Shown here one piece after another: positions 40,344 to 49,929 of a DNA stretch of 64,000 nt. The stretch covers positions 1,860,001 through 1,924,000 of the forward strand of contig JAGFMI010000004.1 of NCBI GenBank assembly GCA_021030905.1, in the 5' to 3' direction. A program made the translations under genes and the position numbers. The stretch comes from Pyrenula massariospora (taxonomy: Eukaryota; Ascomycota; Eurotiomycetes; Pyrenulales; Pyrenulaceae). Below the pieces are notes generated by a model. It was given only the letters and a program-made list of their open reading frames with translations. It made no database searches and was not told the origin of the DNA. The number at the start of each line of letters is the position of its first letter. Positions within the stretch are counted from its first letter, which is position 1.

Positions 40344-42110
40344 ATGTTCCCTATCATGTATTTACTAGCATTATCTCTTATTGGTACTCAGTTCATCTCC
40401 TTATCAGTCGACGCTGTTGCGACCCAACAGGATATCAATTCCTTGAATACCACTTTAGGCAACCGCTTGAGACGTGTCAAGCCTTTAGCTCTACCATGCT
40501 TTTCTCAAGAAGACGGTCATCCTACAGTTCCCCAACCATCGCTTTGCGCGCAAGTTCAAAGCCAATATACCGACGCAAAGTTTCGCGTGGACCAATTTCC
40601 TGCATATGTCTATGCCCAGTCGGAGATGTGCGCCCCTGATTCAAGCCAACGGTGCCTTCTTGATCCCAGCAATCCTGCCGACCCGGCAGCTTATACAAAC
40701 GTGTCATGCAATCAGGGAAGCTTGCCTTCGTATTATGTGCAGGTTGAGGATGTGGGCGACGTAAGGGCTGTCTTCGCTTTTGCATCAAGGACAAAAACTG
40801 CACTTTCTATCAAAAACAGCGGACACGACTACAACGGTCGAAGCAGCGGCCCTGGTACTATCGCTCTATGGATGAGGAAATTGCAAGACCTCAACTATGA
40901 CAAAGCGTTCGTACCGTCCGGCTGCAGTGAAAGTACGGTTACAGCTGCCATAACTACAGGCGCAGGTGTGAATTTCGACCAAACGTACTCATTCGCAGAT
41001 GCGAATGATGTCACTTTTGTGGGTGGTTCAGGACCTACGGTTGGCGCTTCGGGCGGCTGGGTCATGACTGGCGGGCACGGGGTGCTTTCTCGCGTTTACG
41101 GTCTCGGGGTTGACCGCGTGCTTCAATTTGAGGTCGTGACACCAGATGGTGAGCATCGGATAGCCAATGAATGCAAGAATCAGGATCTCTTTTGGGCACT
41201 GAGAGGTGGAGGGGGAAGCACCTTCGGTGTTGTCGTGTCGACCACTCACCGTGTCGAGCCGCGCCTCTCTCTGTCAGTCGCAATCATCTCGATCCCAACC
41301 AACAGCTCCGCAGATGCTCAGTCTGGCTTTCTCGACCTCCTGATTAAGAACACCATCCAATGGGCAAGCCAGGGTTGGGGCGGCTTCACCGGATCAGGCC
41401 AAGTCTTCCTTGCGACGCCATTGCTCTCGCTAGCAGACGCCCAGACTTCCATGTCTGACATTGTCAGCTATGCGTCCAGCTACGGCGGCAGCGGCACCAT
41501 CGAGACGGAGCCGTCTTTTTATTCCTTCTACGCAAAATACATCGCGAGCGCCGAACAACCCGTCGGCAATTCCCTCTTCAACCACAACTGGCTAATCCCA
41601 ACGCGCATCTTCGCGAGCGCGAGCGGCCGCCAGCAACTCCGCGCCCTCATGGACTGGATGAGCCGCGTCGGTCTGCCGCCGGGCTTCCTCGCCACCACGC
41701 CCTACCTCTACAGCGGCAACGGCAGCTCCAAGCTCCCGCCCAACGCGTACGGGCCGGCAAATTCCACTTCCGCATCACCGGCGTGGCGCAACGCCGCGGT
41801 CGAGCTGACCGCGCCGGCGGCCTGGTCCTTTCGTGGGACGGTGGCGGAGAAGAGGGCGTTGGCGGCAACGCTCGTCGAGGCAAGCGATCGGGCGAGGCAG
41901 CTGGCGCCCGACGGCGGAGCGTATGCAAATGAGGCACATCCCTGGGTGCAAGGGTGGCAGGAGGCGTTCTGGGGGAGCAACTACGGGACATTGGTGAATT
42001 TAAAGAACAAGTGGGATCCGGATAGGTCGCTCGGCTGTTTGCACTGTGTTGGAAGCACGGGCAATGAAGTGGTGGGTGGGAAATGTATAGGTAGTCTTAT
42101 TGCAACATGA
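40344..42110 (+). CDS. Berberine-bridge-enzyme-like FAD oxidase, secretory signal
   Basis: Single exon, 588 residues; a second ATG at 40356 (MYLLALSL) could be the real start. The first 25 residues are a signal peptide. The FAD-binding PCMH domain has SIKNSGHDYNGRSSG, whose His is the usual covalent FAD attachment site, FVGGSGPTVGASGGWVMTGGHG, and FWALRGGGGSTFGVV. A C-terminal BBE segment follows (YANEAHPWVQGWQEAFWGSNYGTL, then NKWDPDRSL). The second covalent Cys common in plant BBEs is not evident, so flavin is probably single-linked. Several cytochalasan clusters encode a BBE-like oxidase that oxidises or isomerises the core. It converges with the Diels-Alderase gene, 222 bp between stops. 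A role as a tailoring enzyme is inferred from context. Confidence 0.88.
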   Translation: MFPIMYLLALSLIGTQFISLSVDAVATQQDINSLNTTLGNRLRRVKPLALPCFSQEDGHPTVPQPSLCAQVQSQYTDAKFRVDQFPAYVYAQSEMCAPDSSQRCLLDPSNPADPAAYTNVSCNQGSLPSYYVQVEDVGDVRAVFAFASRTKTALSIKNSGHDYNGRSSGPGTIALWMRKLQDLNYDKAFVPSGCSESTVTAAITTGAGVNFDQTYSFADANDVTFVGGSGPTVGASGGWVMTGGHGVLSRVYGLGVDRVLQFEVVTPDGEHRIANECKNQDLFWALRGGGGSTFGVVVSTTHRVEPRLSLSVAIISIPTNSSADAQSGFLDLLIKNTIQWASQGWGGFTGSGQVFLATPLLSLADAQTSMSDIVSYASSYGGSGTIETEPSFYSFYAKYIASAEQPVGNSLFNHNWLIPTRIFASASGRQQLRALMDWMSRVGLPPGFLATTPYLYSGNGSSKLPPNAYGPANSTSASPAWRNAAVELTAPAAWSFRGTVAEKRALAATLVEASDRARQLAPDGGAYANEAHPWVQGWQEAFWGSNYGTLVNLKNKWDPDRSLGCLHCVGSTGNEVVGGKCIGSLIAT

Positions 42111-42332
42111 TGTGGTTTTGCTCTCAGAATGTGGTGGTCTGTTGACATAGATGTACTGTACATACATACAAATGTACATATCTTGAGGTCAGTGAAAGGC
42201 AGGTTCCAACACTGTCTTTCGGCAGATCAGCGGCTTCTTGATTTAATTCTAGCGGGGAACGTCTTAAGATCACTAATTCCTGCTACGATAGAAGTATCAC
42301 TATTTATTAACTAAATCGCGGCGTTTTCTTGA

Positions 42333-43601
42333 TCAGCCTTCCGTATACTGTGGTCTGAATAGCGGCGATTTTGGGGGAAACGTCAGCGCCTCGGTGAGTG
42401 CGAGCCCGCGAAATTGCTCCAGTCCGACTCGACCGCCTTGCACAAAGGCAGAGAATCCGCTCCCGCCATTGCCACCACCAAGAATGTACTCAAAAGCCAG
42501 GTTTTCATGCTCGACGATAAAAGTCCAATGCCTCTGCGTCGATGGCGACACAAGTTCCAGCTCGTATCCCGTCACCTTGTCGCGAAGCGTGCCAGTCACT
42601 CTGCCGCCGTACGTTTTGGTCATGATAAAGTAGTCTTGGGATTCCGACTCTTCTGCACGTTGCGAGGCAAAGACAGGGACCTCGTTTTCGAAGAGCATCA
42701 CGGACGGGTATTCACGACCTTTCTTGATGTTTGAGGTGAATGACCACATCGTCAGCGCATACGGCCCAGCCAACATCCTCACCAGATTCAATCCCTGTAA
42801 GCAGGTAAACCAGCTGAAGGCCCCCCACAGCCGCCCCACACCACCCAAGCCATCCCAAGCAAACCGTTCACCCTGGATCGCCAGATCCACATCGACCTCC
42901 CCGGCGGGAATCGGCTCGGCGAAATGAAAAAACGGCAGCGCCTCCGTGCTCGAATTCTCGCTCGGCCACACTCTCCCGTCCGGGTACCGCGGTCTCGCGC
43001 GGGAGACGAGACTGACAACTCCTTGGGCCTGGGGGGTGTGGATCCCCACGCGCGCGCGCTGCATGTCGGCGCTGATCTCGAACTCGTAGCGGAAGTCGGC
43101 GGCCTTCCAGAGGCCGCGGGTGGCCCCTTCGCACTCCTCGACGACCGAGTCGGTCGCGTAGTCGACCTGCGCGAAGCGCGTGCCGTTGGCGTATGCCATC
43201 TCGACGCTGACACGCAGGTTTCCCGACCCCAAGATCGCGTAGTTGGGGTCGCGATAGAAGCCGAAGATAAAGGATCGTTTGGCGTCGGCGGAGACGCCGT
43301 CGAATTCCCACTGCTCGCCTGCGGTGGTGTTGAGCGGTTGCATCTTAGGAGAGACGAAATGGTCTAGACCGCCGGTGCTGAAGAAGATTGGGCTTTTGTC
43401 TCTGGACATTTCAAAGGCGGTTAGGTGTGAGGTTTTGCATGATGACGAGCCCCCAAGGGGTTTTTGGTCGCTCGGATTGAGCCATTTGCTGGACCAGTCT
43501 GATGGCCAAGAGTTACTCCAGCTAAGGGCAAATTGAAGAGAAAAAAAGAGCGCCCAAATGCATAAAGTCTTCATGTTTGCGGTGCAGTAGAAAAAAAGCA
43601 C
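42333..43601 (-). CDS. Lipocalin-like Diels-Alderase of decalin/cytochalasan type, with N-terminal signal
   Basis: Single exon, 422 residues; MKTLCIWAL at residue 10 may be the true start. Residues about 10-28 are hydrophobic (LCIWALFFSLQFALSW), a signal peptide or anchor. The two-lobed barrel then shows QWEFDGVSADAKRSFIFGFYRDP, GLWKAADFRYEFEIS, GPYALTMWSF and GGRVTGTLRDKVTGYELEL, which line up in order with the Fsa2/Phm7/CcsF/PyiF family. Those enzymes perform intramolecular [4+2] cycloadditions on PKS-NRPS products. Beside a PKS-NRPS, trans-ER and hydrolase this is the expected enzyme for isoindolone-macrocycle formation. An AsqI-like hydrolase of the same fold is a less likely alternative. 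Confidence 0.85.
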   Translation of the reverse strand: MLFFYCTANMKTLCIWALFFSLQFALSWSNSWPSDWSSKWLNPSDQKPLGGSSSCKTSHLTAFEMSRDKSPIFFSTGGLDHFVSPKMQPLNTTAGEQWEFDGVSADAKRSFIFGFYRDPNYAILGSGNLRVSVEMAYANGTRFAQVDYATDSVVEECEGATRGLWKAADFRYEFEISADMQRARVGIHTPQAQGVVSLVSRARPRYPDGRVWPSENSSTEALPFFHFAEPIPAGEVDVDLAIQGERFAWDGLGGVGRLWGAFSWFTCLQGLNLVRMLAGPYALTMWSFTSNIKKGREYPSVMLFENEVPVFASQRAEESESQDYFIMTKTYGGRVTGTLRDKVTGYELELVSPSTQRHWTFIVEHENLAFEYILGGGNGGSGFSAFVQGGRVGLEQFRGLALTEALTFPPKSPLFRPQYTEG

Positions 43602-44387
43602 CGTAGAGGCTCAGAGCAGAATGCACCAGAAGGAGATGTTGAAGGACCAGAAATTGCTTTACGGCATACCTCGGAATCGAAAGATTCAAAGCTCATAGCT
43701 ATGAGTTTGAAGTTCCCATAAGAAACCGGGACAATCTCGATCCGACAGATGAGTTAGGATCTGGGGATGCATGTTGAGCTTTCAATTCGGAGATCCGAGG
43801 AGGACCGAAGTGGATTTCGGGACCATGCGTAAACAAGAAGCAAAGAGTGACTCATGTGCCCAGCCAACGCCATCGGAACTGCGATGTGAAGAGCTTCTCT
43901 AGGGGCTAGAAGGGAAAGGATGGAGCTTATGCCTTTAGAGCAGCGGAGACTACTTGCCTCTCCGTTAGAGAGTTCAACACAACCGCAATGTTCGCTTTTA
44001 AGCAGACTTAGAGAACTAGATAGACAGATATGGTTTCGCTGCGAGTCGTTGCATTGTGACATATAATTAGCGGCTGCTGTCCAGAAGCCTTCGCGCGCAT
44101 AGCTTCGTCTTTTGAAGCTGAGAAACTGCCTTGAAACCTGTGACAAACATCGTTTACGTTGCGGCGGTTTGATCAAAGTTTTGATCTCATAAGTTCAGGA
44201 AAGGTCGAATAAGACACCGTCAGAGAATTTTCCAATGGAACGAGGAAGTGTACCTCTACAGTTTCATACGTGGTGAATTTTGTGTGTTGATTGACCTGTT
44301 CCCAAAAAAAGTCGGACTTCTTGCAAGGCTGGAAACGACGAATCCACGAACGCGAAGTCCCTAAGGTTCGCTCGAACAAGTTTAGAA
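43602..44387. other. Intergenic region within the cluster
   Basis: About 790 bases upstream of the Diels-Alderase and downstream of the enoyl reductase. The minus frames at 43754-44176 and 44173-44544 have no family features. Confidence 0.5.
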
Positions 44388-45597
44388 CTACGCCACTGCC
44401 ACAATCAACTTCTCTCCACTCACTTGCTTCAACTTGAGCATTTCCAACCCCTTCATAATGCCCTGGTAGCCGCCTGCAATTCGCTTCACTGGATGCGTCT
44501 TTAATTTGCCCCGATCTAGCAGTTGTTGTATTTCCCTGTACCATTCCACACCAAATTCCCTCTTTGCAGGATCAGCCTCGCTCCCGTAACCAAAATCTAG
44601 CGCAATCCTTTTCCCCAAGATAGCCATGCCCATGACCAATTCAGGCTTAACCACGCGTCGCGTGCAAAACTCCTCTGGATACGCCTCTAATGCACAATAT
44701 TTGCCGCCGGCGCGACCCATCGCCGCATAACAAAGCTGCATGGTCTTGGCTTCGGCGAACGGGTCAATGATATAGGCCAAGCTGTTCTGTGTATACGCAC
44801 GGATATCCCGAGCGCAGGTGCTGGAGTGGTAATCGAAGACCTCGACCGCGCCGTAGGAGCGAACGAGCTCAAAGTTCTTAGGCGAGCAGACGCCGATAGG
44901 TTTATGGCCAAATCTGGGGCAGGGGGAGGTTTTTGTTAGCAGCGATTTCCTTGAATTTCTACGGTAGCGCCGCTGGACTGAAGAGGTAGCTCTCAATACG
45001 CGATGGGGAAACTCACAGCTTGAGCAGTTGCGTCGCCAGAGTGCCAACACTCGTGCTGGCCGCGTACACGAGCACCTCCCTCGCATTCTCCTCGTCGACC
45101 GGCTCCATCGGCGAGCCCGGGAGCCCCAAACATTTCTTCAACGCCAGGCCCATCGTTCCGATCCCCGTTCCGCCAACCGCGGCCGCCTCCTCAAAGCCCA
45201 TGGAAGCTGGGATCTTGAAAACGAACTGCGCATCCGCCGACACGTAGTCGGCAAAACATCCGGTGGTCTTGTCGATCGGGTTGGATCCGTGCACGCCACC
45301 ACACACGCGGTCACCAAGACTAAAGCGTCCTGTCGTCGACCGATCCGAGCCCAGCGCGACCACCGTGCCGGAGAAGTCGCTGCCGTCGAAGCAGCCAGGA
45401 GTGGGGAATCTCTCGGCCATTTTCCAGTCGCATGGGTTGATGGCGACGTGGGAGACTTTGACGAGGATCCGGTCAGGAGGTAGGTCAGGGAGCGGGATGT
45501 CTTTCTGGATGGCAAGGTTGCCATTTTCACCTTGCAGGATGACGGTCTGAGTCTTGGGTATGTTCTGTGGCGCGCCTACTGTGCGGGCGGGCGACAT
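44388..45597 (-). CDS. Stand-alone (trans-acting) enoyl reductase, medium-chain dehydrogenase family
   Basis: Proposed exons 45597-45017 and 44913-44388, 1107 nt, 368 residues. This is the length of LovC, CcsC and PyiC-type trans-ERs. Motifs: VSHVAINPCDWKMAERFPTPGCFDGSDFSGTV (substrate and catalytic loop), GDRVCGGVHGSN, the NADPH site VLVYAASTSVGTLATQLLKL, FGHKPIGVCSPKNFELVRSYGA across the intron, and the C-terminal GKLKTHPVKRIAGGYQGIMKGLEMLK. There are no zinc ligands, as in this subfamily. Known role: docks on a PKS whose own ER domain is dead and reduces chosen enoyl intermediates. The neighbouring PKS-NRPS indeed lacks a visible ER cofactor motif. The 103-nt intron has a GTGAGT donor. Confidence 0.9.
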
Positions 45598-46457
45598 GAT
45601 TGCACTATCGGACTAACGAGCAGAGATCAAGTATGCTTTGTCAATGTGGCGGATAGAACAGCGAAACTGACGCTGAGATATATTGAAGAAGGCTGGGCAT
45701 GGACAAAGACCACTCAGGATGTCCAAGGGGAGGACACCGGACAGTTCTACTCTTCCCAGTCTATATCCATATAACCTTTATTTTCCTCAACTGTTTTGCC
45801 GTGAGGGAATAGTAAGCCCGAGCGAAGTCTACCTTTTTCTAGACGATGAACTTGCTCCGGGAGATCTGTCTAAGCACAAGGCTGCTCTCCGAACTTTCCA
45901 CTGCTATCGGTGGGCTACAGAGAAGAGCTCGGAGACGGAGGATCGGCCCTGCCGAATAAAAGTGTCACGTGCGTAAATGCCAGCCAGACCGAGCTCTTCG
46001 AGAGGGTTTAAATCCTCCGTCCAATAGTAGACAACATAGTGTCATAGGTCAAGCTCTAGGCTGCAGAAGACCGATGATAGCCAGCATATGGCACGAGCGA
46101 GTTCTGTAAAGCATTTAGTATGATGTGTTACAGGCTCCGCGGAACAGTCATCATCTAAAGACATGAATTCTACTCTACTAAAGGGACTGACGTGATACAT
46201 GACCCATAGCCATACCTTGCAATAGGCTCACCACAATTTCAGTGCTATTGTTTTCTCAATTGGTCTAGTCACTTAAAGGTATAGAATTAGTAAGGCGGTA
46301 GATGTTATATTTAAAGATTTCTCGGGTTCGTCGGAACATTCGATCGTCGCTCCAAACAGTGGAATTCTTGCTCTCTGCGTCCTGCAAAGCTGTCAATGAT
46401 TTCCACTCTTGGTATTCAGATAGAACAGTTTCCATATGGATTTTTCTAACCAGAACT
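45598..46457. other. Intergenic region within the cluster
   Basis: About 860 bases. The plus frames 45532-45976 and both 46265-46507 frames have no support; the latter overlaps the SDR 3' exon. Confidence 0.5.
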
Positions 46458-47540
46458 TCACATGTTGAGAATGGCGTTGACTTCTGAGTCTTGACGGGTG
46501 AGAACATCTTGTAGCTCGTTCCAGAATTGTTCGTTCAGCTTGATTCCCTCCTCCGAGCTTACTAGCAGGCCAGGACTATGGGACACTGTTAGTATAGGGC
46601 TGCTTGAATGTAGATTAAGGAAAGCTTACGCCGCGACTCTATCATGGGACCAAAATCCTCCATGAGCATCCTCTCCAACCAAGACAGCACTGACCAAAGT
46701 CCTGCTCCCCTGCTCTGCGGTTCTGCCGAAAATAGATTTTATCAACTTATCAGGAGCTCGAAGCGCGATATTAAAATCGCGACCAATGCTACTCTGGCAG
46801 AGACTGGGACACGAAGCATTCACAATGACTTGCGAAGCGGTTATTTTGTTCGCGATGTTTCTCATTACCCACATCTCTAGCAGCTTGGTGATACTGTACT
46901 GGGTCATAAAATTGAAGTTCTTCGAATCGTTGACCTTTTTTAGTATCCCACCACCATTCTGCACGCTCTCTTTCTTTACATCTCCATGCCCAGTGCTTGC
47001 AACAAACTCGAGATGCGCAGGCTGTCCACTTGATTTTGAGGCTTGACGCAACCAAGGCAGCAGCAGTATTGCAAGGTATGCGGTGGAAATTACATTGACC
47101 TGCAAAGACATCTCCCAACCTTCGGAGCTTAGCTTGTACGATGCAGGAGCAACTCCAGCGTTAAGGACTGCGGCATTAATGGTGGGAAAAGCGCTGGTGA
47201 CATCTTGAACGAAATTCTTGACAGAGGTGTAGCTCGCCATATCCAACTCGAAGAGATGGATGACGTCCGACTTGCAGCCTGTCTTCTGCTCGATAGCCGA
47301 TTTCGCATCCCGTCCTCTCTGCAGTGAGCGAACTCCAAAGATGAGTTTTGCTGCGCCGAGCGAGGCAAACTTAACAGCAGCCTCGAAACCCAGCCCGGCG
47401 TTTGGACCAGTGATGAGGACGTTCTTGCCGGCGAATGAAGTTGTCGGGTCCGGCGTAGGATTCCTGGCAGCCCACCAAAAGTTCCCAAAATTGGATTTGG
47501 CTGGCGAAGCGGCAATGAGATCGGCTCTAGTGTTGGCCAT
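46458..47540 (-). CDS. Short-chain dehydrogenase/reductase
   Basis: Proposed exons 47540-46630 and 46575-46458, 1029 nt, 342 residues. The Rossmann motif is VLITGPNAGLGFEAA. NAGVAP, the catalytic Ser in EFVASTG and the YSITK catalytic Tyr/Lys pair follow, then an ASCPSLCQS segment in place of the usual NPG. Without the last exon the frame stops at VAA; the 54-nt intron (GTAAGC donor, CTAAC branch, CATAG acceptor) adds PGLLVSSEEGIKLNEQFW, which resembles the C-terminus of fungal SDRs of this type (retinol/WW-oxidoreductase-like). Substrate unknown. Located between the trans-ER and hydrolase, so a tailoring keto-reductase or alcohol dehydrogenase role is inferred. SDRs are not a constant part of cytochalasan clusters. 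Confidence 0.87.
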
Positions 47541-47939
47541 ACTAAAGCAAAGAGAGTTCTAACGTTGAAGAATAACAGACAGGGCTGCTAGAGACAGACG
47601 CCTTGAAAGCAAGCAAAAGCAAAAGCAACGAGAGGTTATGCACACTCAGGGAGGCAAGACGGCTTAATCCATAAGCATTGTCCTGTGCGTCCGCACTCTT
47701 ACGCATCTGGGCGGCAGGATAACGTCGAAGAACGAAAAGAGGAGTGGCAACTATGTGTGATGAATCAACAAATTGAAGACTATAGATTCAGACAAAGAGC
47801 TGAAAGCGAGTAATTGCACCGCCACCTCCGATACATTCGGAGTGGGGATCTCCGAACTTTCGGGAGGCTGGACCTGTGATCACGTGCTGTGGCGGAACTT
47901 TCGCCTGTTTGGGCGTCTAGTAAACACGGGCGATCACGA
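47541..47939. other. Short intergenic region
   Basis: Promoter region of the SDR and 3' flank of the hydrolase. No gene seen. Confidence 0.5.
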
Positions 47940-49325
47940 CTATACGGAGGACTCGGGGGTGATCTCCCGCTTGACCTCGAACAGATCATCCAAGAAGCCA
48001 TAGACCTTCATGTTCATCAAGCCGAATGCGCCGATTTTTGCCTGCAAGCCGCCCTCTCCCGGTTTACTAGGCATCCACACTCTCCGTCCCTTTTCTCCCA
48101 GGTGTGATAGATCCTCAAAGATTTTCATTGTATGCTCCTCGGTGTCGAAGTATAAGCTTTTGCCAGCACCAGTTACAAAAACTGGGCATTTGACCTTGGC
48201 AAGAAACCCATTCTTAAGAGAATACGACTTCATCTCTCTGAGAATTCTGGCAGGGCTGTCGATTCCCCAAAAGGCCGCCGTCACGCCGACTTCCCATCGC
48301 AATTGAAAACTGGTCCACATACCGAGTCTAATGATTATATCGATAACTCGATCGCTCAGCCATCCTCCACTCCAGGCGCTCATGAGAGTGCTAGAGACAT
48401 GTCTAGTCCCAAAGTCCCACATGTCATAGAATGGGTCCACTGCTATGCATGCCTTGACACGCGGATCACTTGCTGCCCGAAGGGCGAAATAGCCACCCAT
48501 ACTTGCACCGGCAATGGCTATTCGATGTAAATCAAGCTCAACACCGTCTTCGTGCTTGAGATAAGTCGCGTACTGCTCCAGCCAGTCTAGAACTTGACTG
48601 GTCACCGCCTCCCAGTCTGGGCGCATATACAGCCCCTTTTCGCGTAGAACGATGCCTTGCCCTGGGCCTTCAAATGTCAACACGGCGTATCCTCTCCGAT
48701 GCCCTGCTTGTGGATGTAGGTAATATAACTCTTCTTGCACTGAGTCGGCGCCGCCCGTATTTATCATGATCGGAATCTTTCCATCTGCTAAACGATGCTG
48801 CGGGGCAGGTAGGTAGATGTATCCTGGGAGCAGAACCTTCTCTTTTTCCTTTCTTGAAGGTGTGTTCTGTGAATAAGGGATATTTACCACGCGGGCCTCG
48901 CACTCAAGAAACGGTAGAGCGCGTTGAAACAACTCTTGAACCTTCCTAGCCACTGGCAATGACCGCGAATGATGCTTTTCCATAGTGACTCCATTGATAT
49001 ACATGTAGCCGCTTGCGCGGGTGTAGGAACTGGCGCGAAGGAACGCATCTCGTGCAGCAACAATGTCGGATCGAGACAGAGCTTCCTTCGCAACCGATTC
49101 CGCCCAGCAAGCAGCGTGTGCCCATGCAGCAGCCCATGTCTCCGGATCCGACGGTTTGATCGACGCGATGGCTGTCAGGAATTCGGCGGGGTCACAGCCC
49201 CCGTATGGCGTAGTAGAAAGGATACGAAGACTTTCGAAGTTGAAAAAGGCGTTGCCCTGGAAGAACGGGTGAATCACGGAATTCGAGCTGGCTTGGGTGT
49301 TCGAAGATGCCTTGAAAGTCGTCAT
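47940..49325 (-). CDS. Alpha/beta hydrolase of the CcsE/PyiE cytochalasan type
   Basis: Single exon, 461 residues. An N-terminal helical part (residues 1-170; PFFQGNAFFNFESLRILSTT is like the family start) precedes the hydrolase core: GYIYLPAP, IPIMINTGGADSVQEELYYL (oxyanion region), GYAVLTFEGPGQG, nucleophile elbow IAIAGASMGGYFALRAA (Ser), IAVDPFYDMWDF, and KCPVFVTGAGKSLYFDTEEHT. This FrsA/DUF1100-like layout is shared with the hydrolases always found in cytochalasan clusters and in related PKS-NRPS clusters, where they are needed for correct processing of the released aldehyde (a role in the Knoevenagel cyclisation has been proposed). No signal peptide. Position between the SDR and the MFS exporter supports membership. 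Confidence 0.85.
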   Translation of the reverse strand: MTTFKASSNTQASSNSVIHPFFQGNAFFNFESLRILSTTPYGGCDPAEFLTAIASIKPSDPETWAAAWAHAACWAESVAKEALSRSDIVAARDAFLRASSYTRASGYMYINGVTMEKHHSRSLPVARKVQELFQRALPFLECEARVVNIPYSQNTPSRKEKEKVLLPGYIYLPAPQHRLADGKIPIMINTGGADSVQEELYYLHPQAGHRRGYAVLTFEGPGQGIVLREKGLYMRPDWEAVTSQVLDWLEQYATYLKHEDGVELDLHRIAIAGASMGGYFALRAASDPRVKACIAVDPFYDMWDFGTRHVSSTLMSAWSGGWLSDRVIDIIIRLGMWTSFQLRWEVGVTAAFWGIDSPARILREMKSYSLKNGFLAKVKCPVFVTGAGKSLYFDTEEHTMKIFEDLSHLGEKGRRVWMPSKPGEGGLQAKIGAFGLMNMKVYGFLDDLFEVKREITPESSV

Positions 49326-49929
49326 AGCTTGAATGAAGGAGCTTTGGAGATATACATGATATTCTCAAACGAGCGTTACGGTGTCCATGGTTCTTATAGC
49401 CCCATCTTGGAGATTCGAAAATGGCTATTAGACCTTCGAGAAAGGCATGAGTTGATTAAATCCTCCTCTTTCTTCCGTTTCTCAGTTTTCTCTAGGTTAG
49501 ATCTGCGAGTGTATTGGTCATGGACATCCGAACGTTGCACTCCTGCATCGTCGTTCGGCTGACCCGATGTCCGATGAGGTGCCGGAAGTCGCGGCCAGCC
49601 GCCTTTTCCTTCGGCTGTGACTTCTGTCGCTGACGCTTCATTCCGATTGGATGGCTGGGCTCTTCCCTTAGGATGCTGAGCAATTACTCAAAGGTGTGGC
49701 TTCTAACGATACGTAGGCAGAAAGATATACATAAACTACATGCAATGTAGGATCATCGGGAAAGAGAGCATTTCCCACTTCATAGCCCGTGAGCTGTTAA
49801 AGGAGTGGGTTTGAGGCGATACTTGAGACAAAGCTTGTATTTATGACGAGATTCATTGAGGTTGATTTCGTCGTGAGAAAATCTCGTACAGCTCAGAGTT
49901 AGGATGTAGTTGGAATGCTCCCATTGAGT
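49326..49929. other. Intergenic region within the cluster
   Basis: About 600 bases; nothing recognised beyond the promoter of the hydrolase and 3' flank of the transporter. The frame 49492-49683 is not supported. Confidence 0.5.

Noticed and set aside
41647-41991. Minus-strand frames opposite the FAD oxidase C-terminus
   Set aside because: Arg/Pro/Ser-rich shadows of a conserved coding region.
42868-43367. Overlapping 147-residue frames on both strands inside the Diels-Alderase gene
   Set aside because: GC-rich shadow frames; the 422-residue frame carries family motifs along its full length.
43754-44176. 140-residue minus-strand frame between Diels-Alderase and enoyl reductase
   Set aside because: No conserved motif, biased Ser/Arg composition, no splice logic to a neighbour.
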